Assembly (NCBI GenBank): GCA_013360185.1
Contig: JABWCO010000004.1
Span: forward strand, 1 to 55,832
Length of the DNA: 55,832 bases
Source of the DNA: Bdellovibrio sp.
Lineage (GTDB): Bacteria; Bdellovibrionota; Bdellovibrionia; Bdellovibrionales; Bdellovibrionaceae
Direction: 5' to 3'
Positions 45,697-54,424 of the stretch are shown piece after piece (the stretch's first letter is position 1; each line of letters starts with the position of its first letter). The position numbers and the translations under genes were made by a program. Under the pieces are notes generated by a model. It saw only the letters and a list, made by a program, of their open reading frames with translations. It had not been told where the DNA came from and ran no database searches.

Positions 45697-47112
45697 ATGA
45701 GTACGCGAATTCCACCTCAAAATCTTGAGGCCGAACAGTCCATACTGGGCGGTCTAATGTTAGACAGAGAAGCTTTAGACCAAGTCGGCGATATGCTATT
45801 GGCAGAAGACTTCTATAAGCCTGGCCACCAAAAGATTTACAATGCGATCAAAGAGCTGCACAGCAAAAGCCAACCCATTGATATCATCACTGTTACCAAT
45901 GTTCTGCAGGGCGAAGGCTCGATGGAAATGGTCGGTGGACCTGAATATCTTATTAGTCTTTTAGACAAAACTATCTCTGCTGCAAACATTACTTCCCATG
46001 CGAAAATCGTCAAAGACAAGGCCACCTTGCGTCGTCTAATTCAAATCAACAGCCAGTTGATTGAACGCGCTTACGGCCAAGAATTCGTCGATGTCGAGTC
46101 TTTCGTAGACCAAGCGGAAAGCGAAATTTTTAAAATCGGCGAAAACAAAACCGCCTCGGGCCTTGTTGGCTCGATGGAAATTGTCAAAGCCTCGATTCAA
46201 AAGATCGAAGAGCTTTACAAAAATAAGGCCGAGATCACTGGCATTGGCACAGGCTTTAAAAAGCTTGATGAAATGACCGCGGGTCTGCATCCAGGAGAAA
46301 TGACGATCATCGCGGCTCGGCCGTCGATGGGTAAAACGGCGTTCTCTTTAAATATCGCACAACACGTAGCACTTCGACTAAAGAAAACAGTCGCTTACTT
46401 CTCTCTTGAAATGGGTAAAGAGTCGATGATGATGCGTATGTTGTCAGCTGAATCCAAAGTCAGCATGAGCGAAATTCGTAACGGTCGCATTCAAGACTCT
46501 GCTTGGCCCAAGTTGATCAACGCCGCCAGTGCACTAAGTGAGGCGTCGATTTTCATCGATGACACGCCTGGCGTTTCACCCTTTGAGATTCGCTCCCGTG
46601 CGCGCCGCTTAAAAGCCGAACACGGCCTTGATGTTATCATGATCGACTACTTGCAGCTGATGAGCATGAAACAAAAGTATTCTTCGCGCGAACAAGAGGT
46701 TGCTGAAATCTCTAAATCCCTTAAGGCCATCGCCAAAGAACTTCAAGTTCCCGTGATCGCACTTGCTCAGCTGAATCGTGGGGTTGAGGGACGTACCGAG
46801 AAGAAACCTATGCTTTCTGACCTGCGTGAGTCCGGATCGATCGAACAAGATGCCGACGTTATCATGATGCTTTATCGTGATGACTACTATGACAAAGAAA
46901 ATCCAGATAAACAAGGTCACGCCGAAGTGATCGTCGGTAAACAGCGTAATGGTGCCACAGGCCCCGTTAAAATGCGTTTCGATGCTCAATACAATAGATT
47001 CCGTGACGCTGATCCAGAGCCGGGGCCAAATCAAATGATGCCACCGCCGCAAGCGCCACCACAAATGCCGGGCGGCAGACCTAAAAACTTTGCACCTGGG
47101 GCTCCAGTTTAA
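45697..47112 (+). CDS. dnaB: Replicative DNA helicase
   Basis: DnaB is the hexameric helicase at the replication fork. The 471-residue protein has the N-terminal helical domain (PPQNLEAEQSILGGLML) and the RecA-like C-terminal domain with Walker A ARPSMGKTAFSLNIA near residue 205, Walker B DVIMIDYLQLM near 308 and the KQRNGATGPVKMRFD segment near 415. The C-terminal 35 residues are a Pro/Met-rich tail (PPPQAPPQMPGGRP). No intein is present. The SDR gene follows 14 bp downstream. Confidence 0.97.
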   Translation: MSTRIPPQNLEAEQSILGGLMLDREALDQVGDMLLAEDFYKPGHQKIYNAIKELHSKSQPIDIITVTNVLQGEGSMEMVGGPEYLISLLDKTISAANITSHAKIVKDKATLRRLIQINSQLIERAYGQEFVDVESFVDQAESEIFKIGENKTASGLVGSMEIVKASIQKIEELYKNKAEITGIGTGFKKLDEMTAGLHPGEMTIIAARPSMGKTAFSLNIAQHVALRLKKTVAYFSLEMGKESMMMRMLSAESKVSMSEIRNGRIQDSAWPKLINAASALSEASIFIDDTPGVSPFEIRSRARRLKAEHGLDVIMIDYLQLMSMKQKYSSREQEVAEISKSLKAIAKELQVPVIALAQLNRGVEGRTEKKPMLSDLRESGSIEQDADVIMMLYRDDYYDKENPDKQGHAEVIVGKQRNGATGPVKMRFDAQYNRFRDADPEPGPNQMMPPPQAPPQMPGGRPKNFAPGAPV

Positions 47113-47126
47113 GATAATGGGCTTCT

Positions 47127-48053
47127 ATGAAGCCCATTATTATTTCTTCCGACAAAAAATCCGTACAATCTTATAAACCTGTGGTCTTAGTTACGGGATG
47201 TTCCTCGGGCATTGGTTTGGCTATCGCTAAGACGTTACACGCCTGCGATGAATACCGCGTGGTCGTTACCGCTCGCGAAAAGAGTATCGAAAAAGTGCGT
47301 GAGCTTTTTATGGATACCGATCGTTTTATCATACACTCGTTGGATGTAACTTCGGATGAAGACCGAATTCGCCTATACGCCGAAGTTCAAAGGCATTGGG
47401 GCGGTGTGGACATCTTAATTAACAATGCGGGTATTTCTTATCGATCCGTGGTTGAACACATGACAGAAAAAGATGAGGCGCTACAGATGGCGACGAATTA
47501 TTTCGGACCTATGGGTTTGATTCGTTTATGCTTACCTCACATGCGTGACACCGGACGAGGCAAGATCATTAATATTTCGTCAGTCAGCGGAATGTTGGCT
47601 ATGCCCACGATGGCTTCCTATTCGGCATCTAAGTATGCCCTTGAGGGAGCCAGCGAAGCCTTGTGGTATGAAACACGCCCGTTCGGAATTGAAATCACCC
47701 TGGTGCAACCAGGGTTTATTCACAGTAATTCTTTCCGCAACGTTTATCACACAGACCTGTCCGATCCGACCCGCAATTGGAATGGACCTTACTGTGACTT
47801 CTATCAGAATATGACTCCGTTTGTAGAGCGCATGATGAACTGGTCCCTGACCACGCCAGAAAAAATCGCCAAACAAGTTTTAACAGTGATGAAAACCCAA
47901 AACCCACCACTTTGGTGGCCGGCGACTTTAGACGCAAAAGTATTCTATTATATCCGACGTATTTTACCCCGACGTATATTACTGCCAATTCTGTATTGGT
48001 TTCTGCCGAACGCAAAAAATTGGTCCAAAGACTTCTCGCATCGTCGCAAATAG
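47127..48053 (+). CDS. Short-chain dehydrogenase/reductase family protein
   Basis: The 308-residue protein has the classical SDR signature: the cofactor loop VTGCSSGIGLAIAKTL near residue 22, the NNAGISYRS motif near 107 and the catalytic tyrosine in SYSASKYALEGASEALW near residue 168. It acts on small alcohols or ketones with NAD(P)H in the cytoplasm; the substrate is unknown. A hydrophobic C-terminal segment (FYYIRRILPRRILLPILYWF) could attach it to membrane. It starts 14 bp after dnaB and may share its transcript. Confidence 0.9.
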   Translation: MKPIIISSDKKSVQSYKPVVLVTGCSSGIGLAIAKTLHACDEYRVVVTAREKSIEKVRELFMDTDRFIIHSLDVTSDEDRIRLYAEVQRHWGGVDILINNAGISYRSVVEHMTEKDEALQMATNYFGPMGLIRLCLPHMRDTGRGKIINISSVSGMLAMPTMASYSASKYALEGASEALWYETRPFGIEITLVQPGFIHSNSFRNVYHTDLSDPTRNWNGPYCDFYQNMTPFVERMMNWSLTTPEKIAKQVLTVMKTQNPPLWWPATLDAKVFYYIRRILPRRILLPILYWFLPNAKNWSKDFSHRRK

Positions 48054-48163
48054 TGTCTCAAGATGAGAACTCTGCACCGGTTAAGGAATAGGCAATGTCT
48101 AGGGGATCTACGAATCAAACTTAGAATTTTCAGCTTAGAAGGCATTATCTTGAGCTGTAAGGG

Positions 48164-48171
48164 AGCCGATA
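48164..48171 (+). promoter_or_regulatory. Possible flagellar sigma (FliA) -10 element
   Basis: GCCGATAA is an exact match to the sigma-28 -10 consensus and lies 55 bp upstream of the lipoprotein start at 48227. At the expected distance upstream the -35 is TTAT rather than TAAA, so the match is partial. Confidence 0.3.
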
Positions 48172-48226
48172 AGTGAGTACGTATTTTGCTTACTTAAGTT
48201 CATCTGGACTATTTTTTGGGGGGAAC

Positions 48227-49225
48227 ATGAATCAAAAATTCATTAAAGGCGCGGTTATCGTAAGTGCGGTGGCCATCATCAGTGTGTTCTTCCAAAACTG
48301 CGGGGTCGGAAGTTTTACTGCGAGCTCTGTTGAAGGAGTCGGCAGCAAATCGTCTGTGGTTGACACAACAACCGATGACGATTCCACGCCATCTGAAAAA
48401 TCTGATTTTTCTTCGTTTCAGTTCTTTTACGGGGGATGGTATCCCGCTCCCAACCAACCTAACTGGTCTGACGACATCAATTTTACTTTAAAGGATGGCG
48501 TATTAACAGCGGACTCAAAAACCTCAGATGAGCTTTGTACAAAGCCCACCTACACAGTTTCTGATGCCGACCGCAAAGCCATTTTAGAACTTATCGCAGG
48601 GTTGACCCTCGTTGTTGCTAAAGACATTCCACCAATTGCTGACGTGGGCGCCAAAACTATTAGACTAAAGTTAAATAACGGATCCGAAAAACTAATTCAT
48701 CTGCAAGCGACGGGTGCGCAAAATGGCGACAATGTTGCCACTAACGGTGCCGAGCTGGGCAACTTTCTGCAAGAGCTAAACAAAAAAATCCCGCTGGCTT
48801 GTAAAAACGTCGAATCAGAGGACTTGATTTCATTTACATATTTCTATGGCGGCGGCTATCTGGCGCCGGGCATGCCTTCTTGGTTTAATGACATTGAGTT
48901 TCGAGTGACTTCAAGTGGGGTCATCGTTAAATCAAAAGTTCATGATTCACCTTGCCTTAAGCCGGACTTCAAACTTAGCGGGGCCGATGCAAACCTGATC
49001 TTGATGGCAGCAATCGGTTTAGATATTAAAACAAAACCAGCGGGGCCGATCATCGCTGATGCCCCCACAAACAAAGTGACGCTAACTTACAGTTCAGGTG
49101 AAACAAAAGTGGTGCATCTAAGCGATAGCAGCGCAGCCGTCGGTGACCTTCTGGCCACAAACGGTGCTGATTTTGCTCGCCTTCTGCAAGAGCTAGACAA
49201 AACAATTCCGATGGCCTGCCACTAG
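48227..49225 (+). CDS. Lipoprotein-like exported protein with two tandem homologous domains
   Basis: From the ATG at 48227 (GGGGGG 6 bases upstream; a further-upstream frame at 48173 has none) the 332-residue protein begins with a signal ending VFFQNC, an atypical lipobox of a kind I recall in Bdellovibrio. The mature part is an internal duplication: FSSFQFFYGGWYPAPNQPNW...LACK matches FTYFYGGGYLAPGMPSW...MACH over about 140 residues each, both containing DELCTKP/DSPCLKP and TNGAELGNFLQEL/TNGADFARLLQEL. Each copy has two cysteines. Function unknown. Confidence 0.75.
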   Translation: MNQKFIKGAVIVSAVAIISVFFQNCGVGSFTASSVEGVGSKSSVVDTTTDDDSTPSEKSDFSSFQFFYGGWYPAPNQPNWSDDINFTLKDGVLTADSKTSDELCTKPTYTVSDADRKAILELIAGLTLVVAKDIPPIADVGAKTIRLKLNNGSEKLIHLQATGAQNGDNVATNGAELGNFLQELNKKIPLACKNVESEDLISFTYFYGGGYLAPGMPSWFNDIEFRVTSSGVIVKSKVHDSPCLKPDFKLSGADANLILMAAIGLDIKTKPAGPIIADAPTNKVTLTYSSGETKVVHLSDSSAAVGDLLATNGADFARLLQELDKTIPMACH

Positions 49226-49325
49226 ACCTTGGACCTAATTCGCCCTTAGATATTGAGTTCCCTTTAACCTCTTGATGGACTGAGTCTGTCTTTTAAATGG
49301 AACCCTTGGAAGCACGGAGGCGATC

Positions 49326-49520
49326 ATGGGAGTAACTTTAGCAAAGACGGTTATTGAGGCCACCGGGTTGCCACAGCAGCCTGTTGAAAAAGAGTTTAAT
49401 GCCTTATTGGCAAAATACGGAAAAAGCCCAGAAACGCTTACCATTGAAGAGCTGCGCGAAGTGATGGCCGAGTATCTGCAGATCGTTTTTCTTGAAATGC
49501 AGACCGAGCAGAGCGCTTAA
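49326..49520 (+). CDS. Small cytoplasmic protein of unknown function
   Basis: A 64-residue helical protein (MGVTLAKTVIEATGLPQQPV ... LREVMAEYLQIVFLEMQTEQ). It has no signal peptide, cysteine or motif, and is acidic. The start is supported by CGGAGG 6 bases upstream, and a strong terminator lies 50 bp after the stop, so it behaves like a genuine short gene. No family recognised. Confidence 0.7.
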   Translation: MGVTLAKTVIEATGLPQQPVEKEFNALLAKYGKSPETLTIEELREVMAEYLQIVFLEMQTEQSA

Positions 49521-49571
49521 ACGAGCACGGCTGCTGACCAGGGCCTGAAAAGATTCATAAAGATCAAAATT

Positions 49572-49604
49572 AAAAAACCCAAGGTGTAAATCTTGGGTTT
49601 TTTT
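49572..49604 (+). terminator. Rho-independent terminator
   Basis: The stem AAAAAACCCAAG/CTTGGGTTTTTT with an 8-base loop ends in a seven-T run; it can also work on the minus strand for the protease gene ending at 49660. Confidence 0.9.
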
Positions 49605-49659
49605 ATGCAAGCACCGAAAGCGCTTGGGCCGAAGCCGGAGATAAAATTTTAACTGACGC

Positions 49660-50514
49660 CTATTTCTTGCCGTTTAGTTTTTCCAAAGCTTTTGTGACGA
49701 AGGCTGATTCGCTCATCACTTTTGTGTAAACTGCCACAAGGGAGCAATCGTCTTTACCATCTTTGCCCGCACCACGACTGGTGATGCCCCAAACAAGTTG
49801 TTCGCCATTCACATCAAGGAATGCCGGGCCACCAGAGTCGCCGTGACAAGCGCCTTTACCTTGAGTTTGATCCAATAGAACTTCGTGTTTCCCAAAGTTG
49901 CCCGCGATTTCAACTTGAACTTTGCGCAGACGATCATCGCTTTCAGTGGTCACGCCATCAGTTTTGATCAACCCGTAACCCGCCAAAGTGACTTTCGTGC
50001 CTTCAGTTAAAAGAGCTTCGTCTTTTAAGAACTTGGCTAAGTGATAACCCGAAGCCACAGGGCCCGCGAAGCGTACAACCGCGATGTCGTGGTCGTCTTC
50101 GCCATTAGTTGATGTGCCGTAACCTTCGTGAATCTCAGCATCAACAACCAAGCGGATGTCTTCTTTTTTCATTGCTCTGATTTCTGAATTAAAAATCACG
50201 TACAAAGCAACTTGTTTAAAGTCTTTGCCAACTTGTGGAATACAATGAGCTGCTGTCAAAACAGTATCTTCAGTTAACAGCGAACCCGTGCAGATAAATT
50301 GACCATCTTTACCATCTGTTGTTTTAACAGTCGCGACAAGAGCTATGGTTGATTTGGCAATTGTGTCTGGCATTTCTACAGGCACACCGCCGATAATTGA
50401 AGAGCCGTCTTTCAACTGATCAATTAGCTGTTGTTCTTTAGAAGCCGGAGAGCAAGCCACCAAGGCCATCAAACCTGTTACAGTCGCCATTTTGATAAAC
50501 TTATTGAATGCCAT
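49660..50514 (-). CDS. Trypsin-like (S1 family) serine protease, lipoprotein-type signal
   Basis: A 284-residue protease with the full catalytic triad: TAAHC (His near 92), DDHDIAVVRF (Asp near 141) and GKGACHGDSGGPAF (Ser near 231). The N-terminus ends in a lipobox-like LVAC (Cys21), so it may be a membrane-anchored or released lipoprotein; the activation-like site SSIIGGVP resembles the IVGG start of mature trypsins. Bdellovibrio secretes many proteases to digest prey, which is a plausible use. The gene is monocistronic, with a terminator 55 bp after its end. Confidence 0.9.
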   Translation of the reverse strand: MAFNKFIKMATVTGLMALVACSPASKEQQLIDQLKDGSSIIGGVPVEMPDTIAKSTIALVATVKTTDGKDGQFICTGSLLTEDTVLTAAHCIPQVGKDFKQVALYVIFNSEIRAMKKEDIRLVVDAEIHEGYGTSTNGEDDHDIAVVRFAGPVASGYHLAKFLKDEALLTEGTKVTLAGYGLIKTDGVTTESDDRLRKVQVEIAGNFGKHEVLLDQTQGKGACHGDSGGPAFLDVNGEQLVWGITSRGAGKDGKDDCSLVAVYTKVMSESAFVTKALEKLNGKK

Positions 50515-50815
50515 TCATACCCCCCCAAGTTGGGGCTTTTAAACACCCATTTTGGAACCAGGGCAATACAAATTTTCAAATATTTAACATTAGAAATTCT
50601 TATGGAAGAAAAACAAAACATCCGTGCGCCGAAGCTTTAGAAGCCACCCCCTTTAGGTCCGACCTAAAACAAGAGCTTCCAAGCTTAAAAGTCGCGAGCA
50701 CAACCTTGTTAGATTTGGGGGACGCAAAATAAAAAATGGGGCCTGTTTCCAGATCCCATTCTCGAGAAATTCTCTATTTGCCTCACAACCATATCAGCTG
50801 TGATGCTTCGCGAAA
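50515..50815. other. Intergenic region between rplI and the S1 protease
   Basis: About 300 bp with no convincing gene. It carries the terminator of the rplI transcript near 50729-50759 and must hold the protease promoter near its left end. A frame at 50508-50732 on the plus strand overlaps the protease start and has no ribosome site. Confidence 0.5.
50729..50759 (-). terminator. Terminator of the rpsF-rplI transcript
   Basis: On the minus strand ATGGGATCTG-GAAA-CAGGCCCCAT forms a 10-bp stem with one mismatch and one wobble pair, a stable GAAA loop, then a T-run (TTTTTTATTTT). Confidence 0.75.
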
Positions 50816-51259
50816 CTACGCGCGCTCAACTGCGATTTGGATTTTTGCTTCCAAACCTTCAGAGTAACGTACGATCGCCTTGTGTTGACCCAAAATTTTG
50901 ATGGGCTCTTCAAGGTGGATATCGCGACGGTCTACAGAGTGACCCATTTTTTGAAGCTCTTTAGAGATGTCAGTTGTCGTTACAGTACCGAACAACTTGT
51001 CAGTCTCTCCAGCAGCCAATTTAAATGTCACAGTTGTGCCGTTGATTTTGCTTAAAAGCTCTTGGCGTTCAGCCAATGCTTTTTTCTTTTTAGCTTCAGC
51101 AACACGTTTCAAGTGTTCGTATTCTTTAACACGTTTTTCAGTTGCTTCAGCTGCAAGTTTACGAGGGAACAAGAAGTTTCTTGCGAAACCTTCAGAAACG
51201 TTCACCAACTCACCAACACGACCTACATCTTTAACATCTTTTTGAAGAATAACTTTCAT
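50816..51259 (-). CDS. rplI: 50S ribosomal protein L9
   Basis: L9 binds 23S rRNA near the exit side. The 147-residue protein has the N-terminal signature MKVILQKDVKDVGRVGELVNVSEGFARNFL, the long connecting helix (about 45-75) and a C-terminal domain with FKLAAGETDKLFGTVTT. It is the last gene of a three-gene run with DUF2232 and rpsF. Confidence 0.96.
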   Translation of the reverse strand: MKVILQKDVKDVGRVGELVNVSEGFARNFLFPRKLAAEATEKRVKEYEHLKRVAEAKKKKALAERQELLSKINGTTVTFKLAAGETDKLFGTVTTTDISKELQKMGHSVDRRDIHLEEPIKILGQHKAIVRYSEGLEAKIQIAVERA

Positions 51260-51273
51260 GTGATCTCCATTTT

Positions 51274-52164
51274 TTAGGCTTTTTCAGTCGGAGTATTCAA
51301 TTTTTGAATGCGCGACCTGAAATCAACCCAGTAATCAATCAAGCCAACGACGCTTAAAACAAGCAGCATTTGGCCGACCAGAATTATGTACGTCAGAACT
51401 CGTGTGAACACACCTGCTCGCATCGAATTCAGAAATACCTCCAACACTGCCAACCCTTGGAAGAAATAAAGAACGATACAAACGTTCAAAATATTAACTG
51501 CTAGGATAGCCGTGGCCTTACCGCCAAAACTCACCATCGTTAGAAGGAAGGCTGTCATCGCAATCCAAATTACATAATCCGGAACACGATATTCTAACAA
51601 CTTGAGCTGAGAGGCCGTCTTTTCACGGGGCAAATTGAGCCATGAAAAAACCCTTCTCTCAAAAATTAATCCCACACCCAGCGCCAGTATTAATACAATG
51701 ACGACAGCTGAAGGAATCTGCTGCACCAAAACTGAAGGATCTAGTTTCACCGCAGGATTCATTGTTTGAACCTGTTGAGAAAACTGTTCTGCCAGCTTCT
51801 GAATCTCAGCATACGTGTTGATGCCGTTTTTCTTAAATGCCCCAAACAGTCCCAAGCCCGAAGCTACAGAACCGATCGCGATACTTAAAAGTCCCGAGAT
51901 CCACCACCCAAATCCTTTATGCTCTAGTTCGATATAAGCTCCTAAAGTCATCCAAATCGAGCCTATGAACAGCGCTAAAGGTTGCGCGTTAAGGAGCCAC
52001 GCAGCTCCTGTCACTACAGCTCCCAAAGCCCAAAAGGCCGTGGGACCGTAGGTTTTGCGTAACACACGAAGAAGGGGAGCGCCAAAGATCACAGTCAACA
52101 TCGACAACAATATCGAGAGAGATGAAATTGTGATGAACTTCTGTGGAGTGGCGTTCTTCTTCAT
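51274..52164 (-). CDS. DUF2232 (YybS-like) membrane protein
   Basis: A 296-residue membrane protein with about eight helices. The arrangement of membrane helices, with a soluble loop around residues 108-150 (NGINTYAEIQKLAEQFS), and the C-terminal NILNVCIVLYFFQGLAVLEVF match the DUF2232/YybS family. That family is commonly found next to rpsF-rpsR-rplI in Deltaproteobacteria and Firmicutes; its function is unknown. It lies 14 bp from rplI and 21 bp from rpsF. There is no rpsR between rpsF and this gene. Confidence 0.75.
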   Translation of the reverse strand: MKKNATPQKFITISSLSILLSMLTVIFGAPLLRVLRKTYGPTAFWALGAVVTGAAWLLNAQPLALFIGSIWMTLGAYIELEHKGFGWWISGLLSIAIGSVASGLGLFGAFKKNGINTYAEIQKLAEQFSQQVQTMNPAVKLDPSVLVQQIPSAVVIVLILALGVGLIFERRVFSWLNLPREKTASQLKLLEYRVPDYVIWIAMTAFLLTMVSFGGKATAILAVNILNVCIVLYFFQGLAVLEVFLNSMRAGVFTRVLTYIILVGQMLLVLSVVGLIDYWVDFRSRIQKLNTPTEKA

Positions 52165-52185
52165 GGATTACACTCTATCTAAAAG

Positions 52186-52641
52186 CTATTCGCCTTTATC
52201 GTAACGTTCTGCTTTCGCAGCAGCAAAGGCAGCTTTACGAGCAGCCATTTTTGCTTCACGTTCTTTTTCGCGAGCAGCTGATTCAGAAAGACCTTTTTTG
52301 AAGCCTTCCATGAATTTAGTCAAAGACACACGCTCGTCTAAGCGAGAGTGCATAAAGCGAAGAACTTTATCGTTGATACGCATAGTTCTTTCAAGCTCAG
52401 TAATAACTTGAGTGTCTGCTTCAAACGTAGAGTGGAAGTAGATCGCTTTTTTAAGCTTACCAATTGGCGTCGCTAGGTTTCTTTTGCCCCAAGTTTCCAA
52501 AGAGTTGATTGAACCTTTGAAGGCTTCGATCGTCGCTTTGTTCTTTTTGAATAACTCTTTTTGCTCTTCAAGAGTTGAATCTGGGTGCATAAGAACCACA
52601 ACTTCATATGGCATCTTTGCAGTCGTTTTAGAAATTTCCAT
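52186..52641 (-). CDS. rpsF: 30S ribosomal protein S6 with an extended C-terminus
   Basis: S6 binds the small subunit together with S18. The 151-residue protein contains the S6 core (YEVVVLMHPDSTLEEQKELF, GKRNLATPIGKLKKAIYF, INDKVLRFMHSRLDERVSL). A charged Ala/Lys/Glu-rich helical tail of about 45 residues (AAREKEREAKMAARKAAFAA) follows. Its usual partner S18 (rpsR) is absent from this operon and would have to be elsewhere in the genome. Confidence 0.95.
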   Translation of the reverse strand: MEISKTTAKMPYEVVVLMHPDSTLEEQKELFKKNKATIEAFKGSINSLETWGKRNLATPIGKLKKAIYFHSTFEADTQVITELERTMRINDKVLRFMHSRLDERVSLTKFMEGFKKGLSESAAREKEREAKMAARKAAFAAAKAERYDKGE

Positions 52642-52787
52642 GATACTATCCTTTCGGTTTTAGCCCCCACCATAGTGAGCGGGAGCAAGGATGACTTTTA
52701 AAATGTTTAACGGGTTTAGCACGCCTAAGGCCCAAGCACAAGGATTAGGCATTTGAATCCCAAAGAAACCAGTCCTACAATGTCTAA

Positions 52788-53477
52788 ATGCTCACTTTTA
52801 TTGAGATTCTTGAGGGTTCTAATGCTGGATCCCGCTATAAGGTTGCCGAAGGCGTGACTCTGGGGCGCGGAGGCGCTGATATTGTCGTGAAGGACCCTAA
52901 GATTTCGGCTTTGCACGCCAAAGTCACCCTAAGTGACGCCGGACGCTGGACGCTGCTTGATTTAGATTCCTCTAACGGAGTTTACATCAGCGGCCGCCGC
53001 GTAAAAAAAGTCTCATTAATTCCAGGGGTTATCTTTGAGATAGGAAGAACCAAGTTTAAGGTCGTATTGGTTGAAGAAGAAAAAGCTGAAGAGTTCAGTC
53101 GCATAGTGACTTGGTGCAACATGCTGGCGGAAAGTTTTGCTGATGCCCAGTTGGATTTGCCGCTAAAAGTACCCGCTCTTAAGGGTTTCAATCCTGCGCT
53201 AAAACTCACATTCATTCAGGGCATTCAAGCCGATGAAGAAATTATTTTAGGATACGGGCCTCGCTATGCCGGGTCCGACTCTCTAGACATAGAGCTTTTT
53301 GACGAAGACGCCCCAAAGGACGCCTTTGAGCTGCACCCCGGTCCGGGGTCGGCCAGCTTAAAAGTCAGTACTCCTGGTCTGGTCTCTCTTAACAATAAGT
53401 CTGTAAATGCCGAAACACTTCAAGACGGCGATCTAATTTCTTTTGGGACTAGCGTCATTCGCATCAGTTACGTATAA
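52788..53477 (+). CDS. FHA-domain protein (one clear and one degenerate domain)
   Basis: The 229-residue protein contains a clear forkhead-associated domain at 1-95, a phosphothreonine-binding module, with GVTLGRGGADIVVKDPKIS, ALHAKVTLSD and LDSSNGVYISGRRV carrying the usual Arg, Ser, His and Asn residues. The second half (about 125-229) repeats the fold in degenerate form: LGYGPRYAGSDSLDIELFDED and LVSLNNKSVNAETLQDGDLISFG, but the binding residues are not conserved. FHA proteins often serve secretion systems or Ser/Thr kinase signalling. The hydrolase gene follows within a few bases. Confidence 0.85.
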   Translation: MLTFIEILEGSNAGSRYKVAEGVTLGRGGADIVVKDPKISALHAKVTLSDAGRWTLLDLDSSNGVYISGRRVKKVSLIPGVIFEIGRTKFKVVLVEEEKAEEFSRIVTWCNMLAESFADAQLDLPLKVPALKGFNPALKLTFIQGIQADEEIILGYGPRYAGSDSLDIELFDEDAPKDAFELHPGPGSASLKVSTPGLVSLNNKSVNAETLQDGDLISFGTSVIRISYV

Positions 53478-53485
53478 GGATGGGC

Positions 53486-54355
53486 ATGCAGACGACGGTA
53501 AAACAAACGGGCCATTTTGAAAGCTTTGATGGCACTCCGATTTACTACGAAGTTCGTGGTGAAGGGGAGCCGTTAGTTTTAGTCTATGGCATCGCCTGCA
53601 TCATCAATCATTGGCATCACCAGGTCGAATATTTTTCTAAAAAATACAAAGTCATCACTTTCGATCTGCGCGGGCATCAAAAAAGCAACCCCATCGCGGA
53701 CATGAATCACTTGGGCATGGATGACTTAGGCAAAGACGTGGTCGGTTTATTGGCGCACTTAAAAATTAAGAAAGCGCATTTTGCCGGCCATAGTTTTGGG
53801 GCGCCACTAATTTTAAATATATACAAAATGAAGCCCGAACTTTTTAAATCGATGATTTTTATCAACGGTTTTGCACGGAATCCCATCAAAGGCATGTTTG
53901 GACTTGATGTGGTTGAACCATTTTTTTATTTTGTGAAAACACAGTACAAAGCACAGCCTGATCTGTGGAATACTCTGTGGAAAATGGCTGTTGATAATCC
54001 AATGGCCATGTACCTTGCGGCAATAGCCGGCGGGTTTAACCTAAAAGTAACACACTTCAAAGACATCGAGGTTTATTGCCGAGGTGTCGCACGCCTTAAT
54101 CTTGAAGTGTTTCTAACGATGTTTGAAACGCTGATGGAGTATGACGGAGAGCCGGTACTTGCGACCATCGAAGTGCCGGCGCTGATCATCTCCGGCGAAA
54201 AAGACATGGTCACTCCGCTGCGCTTTCAATATCACTTCAAAGAAGCGATTAAACACTCTGAATTCGTGCTTGTGCCCTATGGGTCTCATTGCACACAATT
54301 GGACTTTCCGGATTATACTAATTTAAAAATTGAAAAGTTTTTGGAAGAAAATTAA
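53486..54355 (+). CDS. Alpha/beta hydrolase
   Basis: A 289-residue alpha/beta hydrolase. Features are the oxyanion strand LVLVYGIACIINHWHH near residue 30, the nucleophile elbow AGHSFGAPL (Ser near 98), the acid-containing ALIISGEKDMVTP near 230 and the catalytic His in YGSHCTQLDFP. The ATG at 53486 is preferred because AAGG lies 6 bases upstream; an in-frame ATG at 53480 is only 2 bp from the FHA gene stop and has none. It is likely cotranscribed with the FHA gene. Substrate unknown (ester, lipid or similar). Confidence 0.88.
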   Translation: MQTTVKQTGHFESFDGTPIYYEVRGEGEPLVLVYGIACIINHWHHQVEYFSKKYKVITFDLRGHQKSNPIADMNHLGMDDLGKDVVGLLAHLKIKKAHFAGHSFGAPLILNIYKMKPELFKSMIFINGFARNPIKGMFGLDVVEPFFYFVKTQYKAQPDLWNTLWKMAVDNPMAMYLAAIAGGFNLKVTHFKDIEVYCRGVARLNLEVFLTMFETLMEYDGEPVLATIEVPALIISGEKDMVTPLRFQYHFKEAIKHSEFVLVPYGSHCTQLDFPDYTNLKIEKFLEEN

Positions 54356-54370
54356 AAATAATTTAAAATA

Positions 54371-54405
54371 AAAAAAGGGGAGCCTGTGCGGCGCCCCTTC
54401 TTTTT
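54371..54405. terminator. Bidirectional terminator between the hydrolase and the S8 protease
   Basis: The stem AAGGGGAGC/GCGCCCCTT with one internal mismatch is flanked by an A-run and a T-run, and lies between two convergent genes. Confidence 0.8.
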
Positions 54406-54424
54406 GGCTACTTTAAGCAGTCTA

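Noticed and set aside
50508-50732. A 74-codon plus-strand frame upstream of the S1 protease
   Set aside because: It overlaps the protease start on the other strand, has no ribosome binding site and no protein-like pattern.
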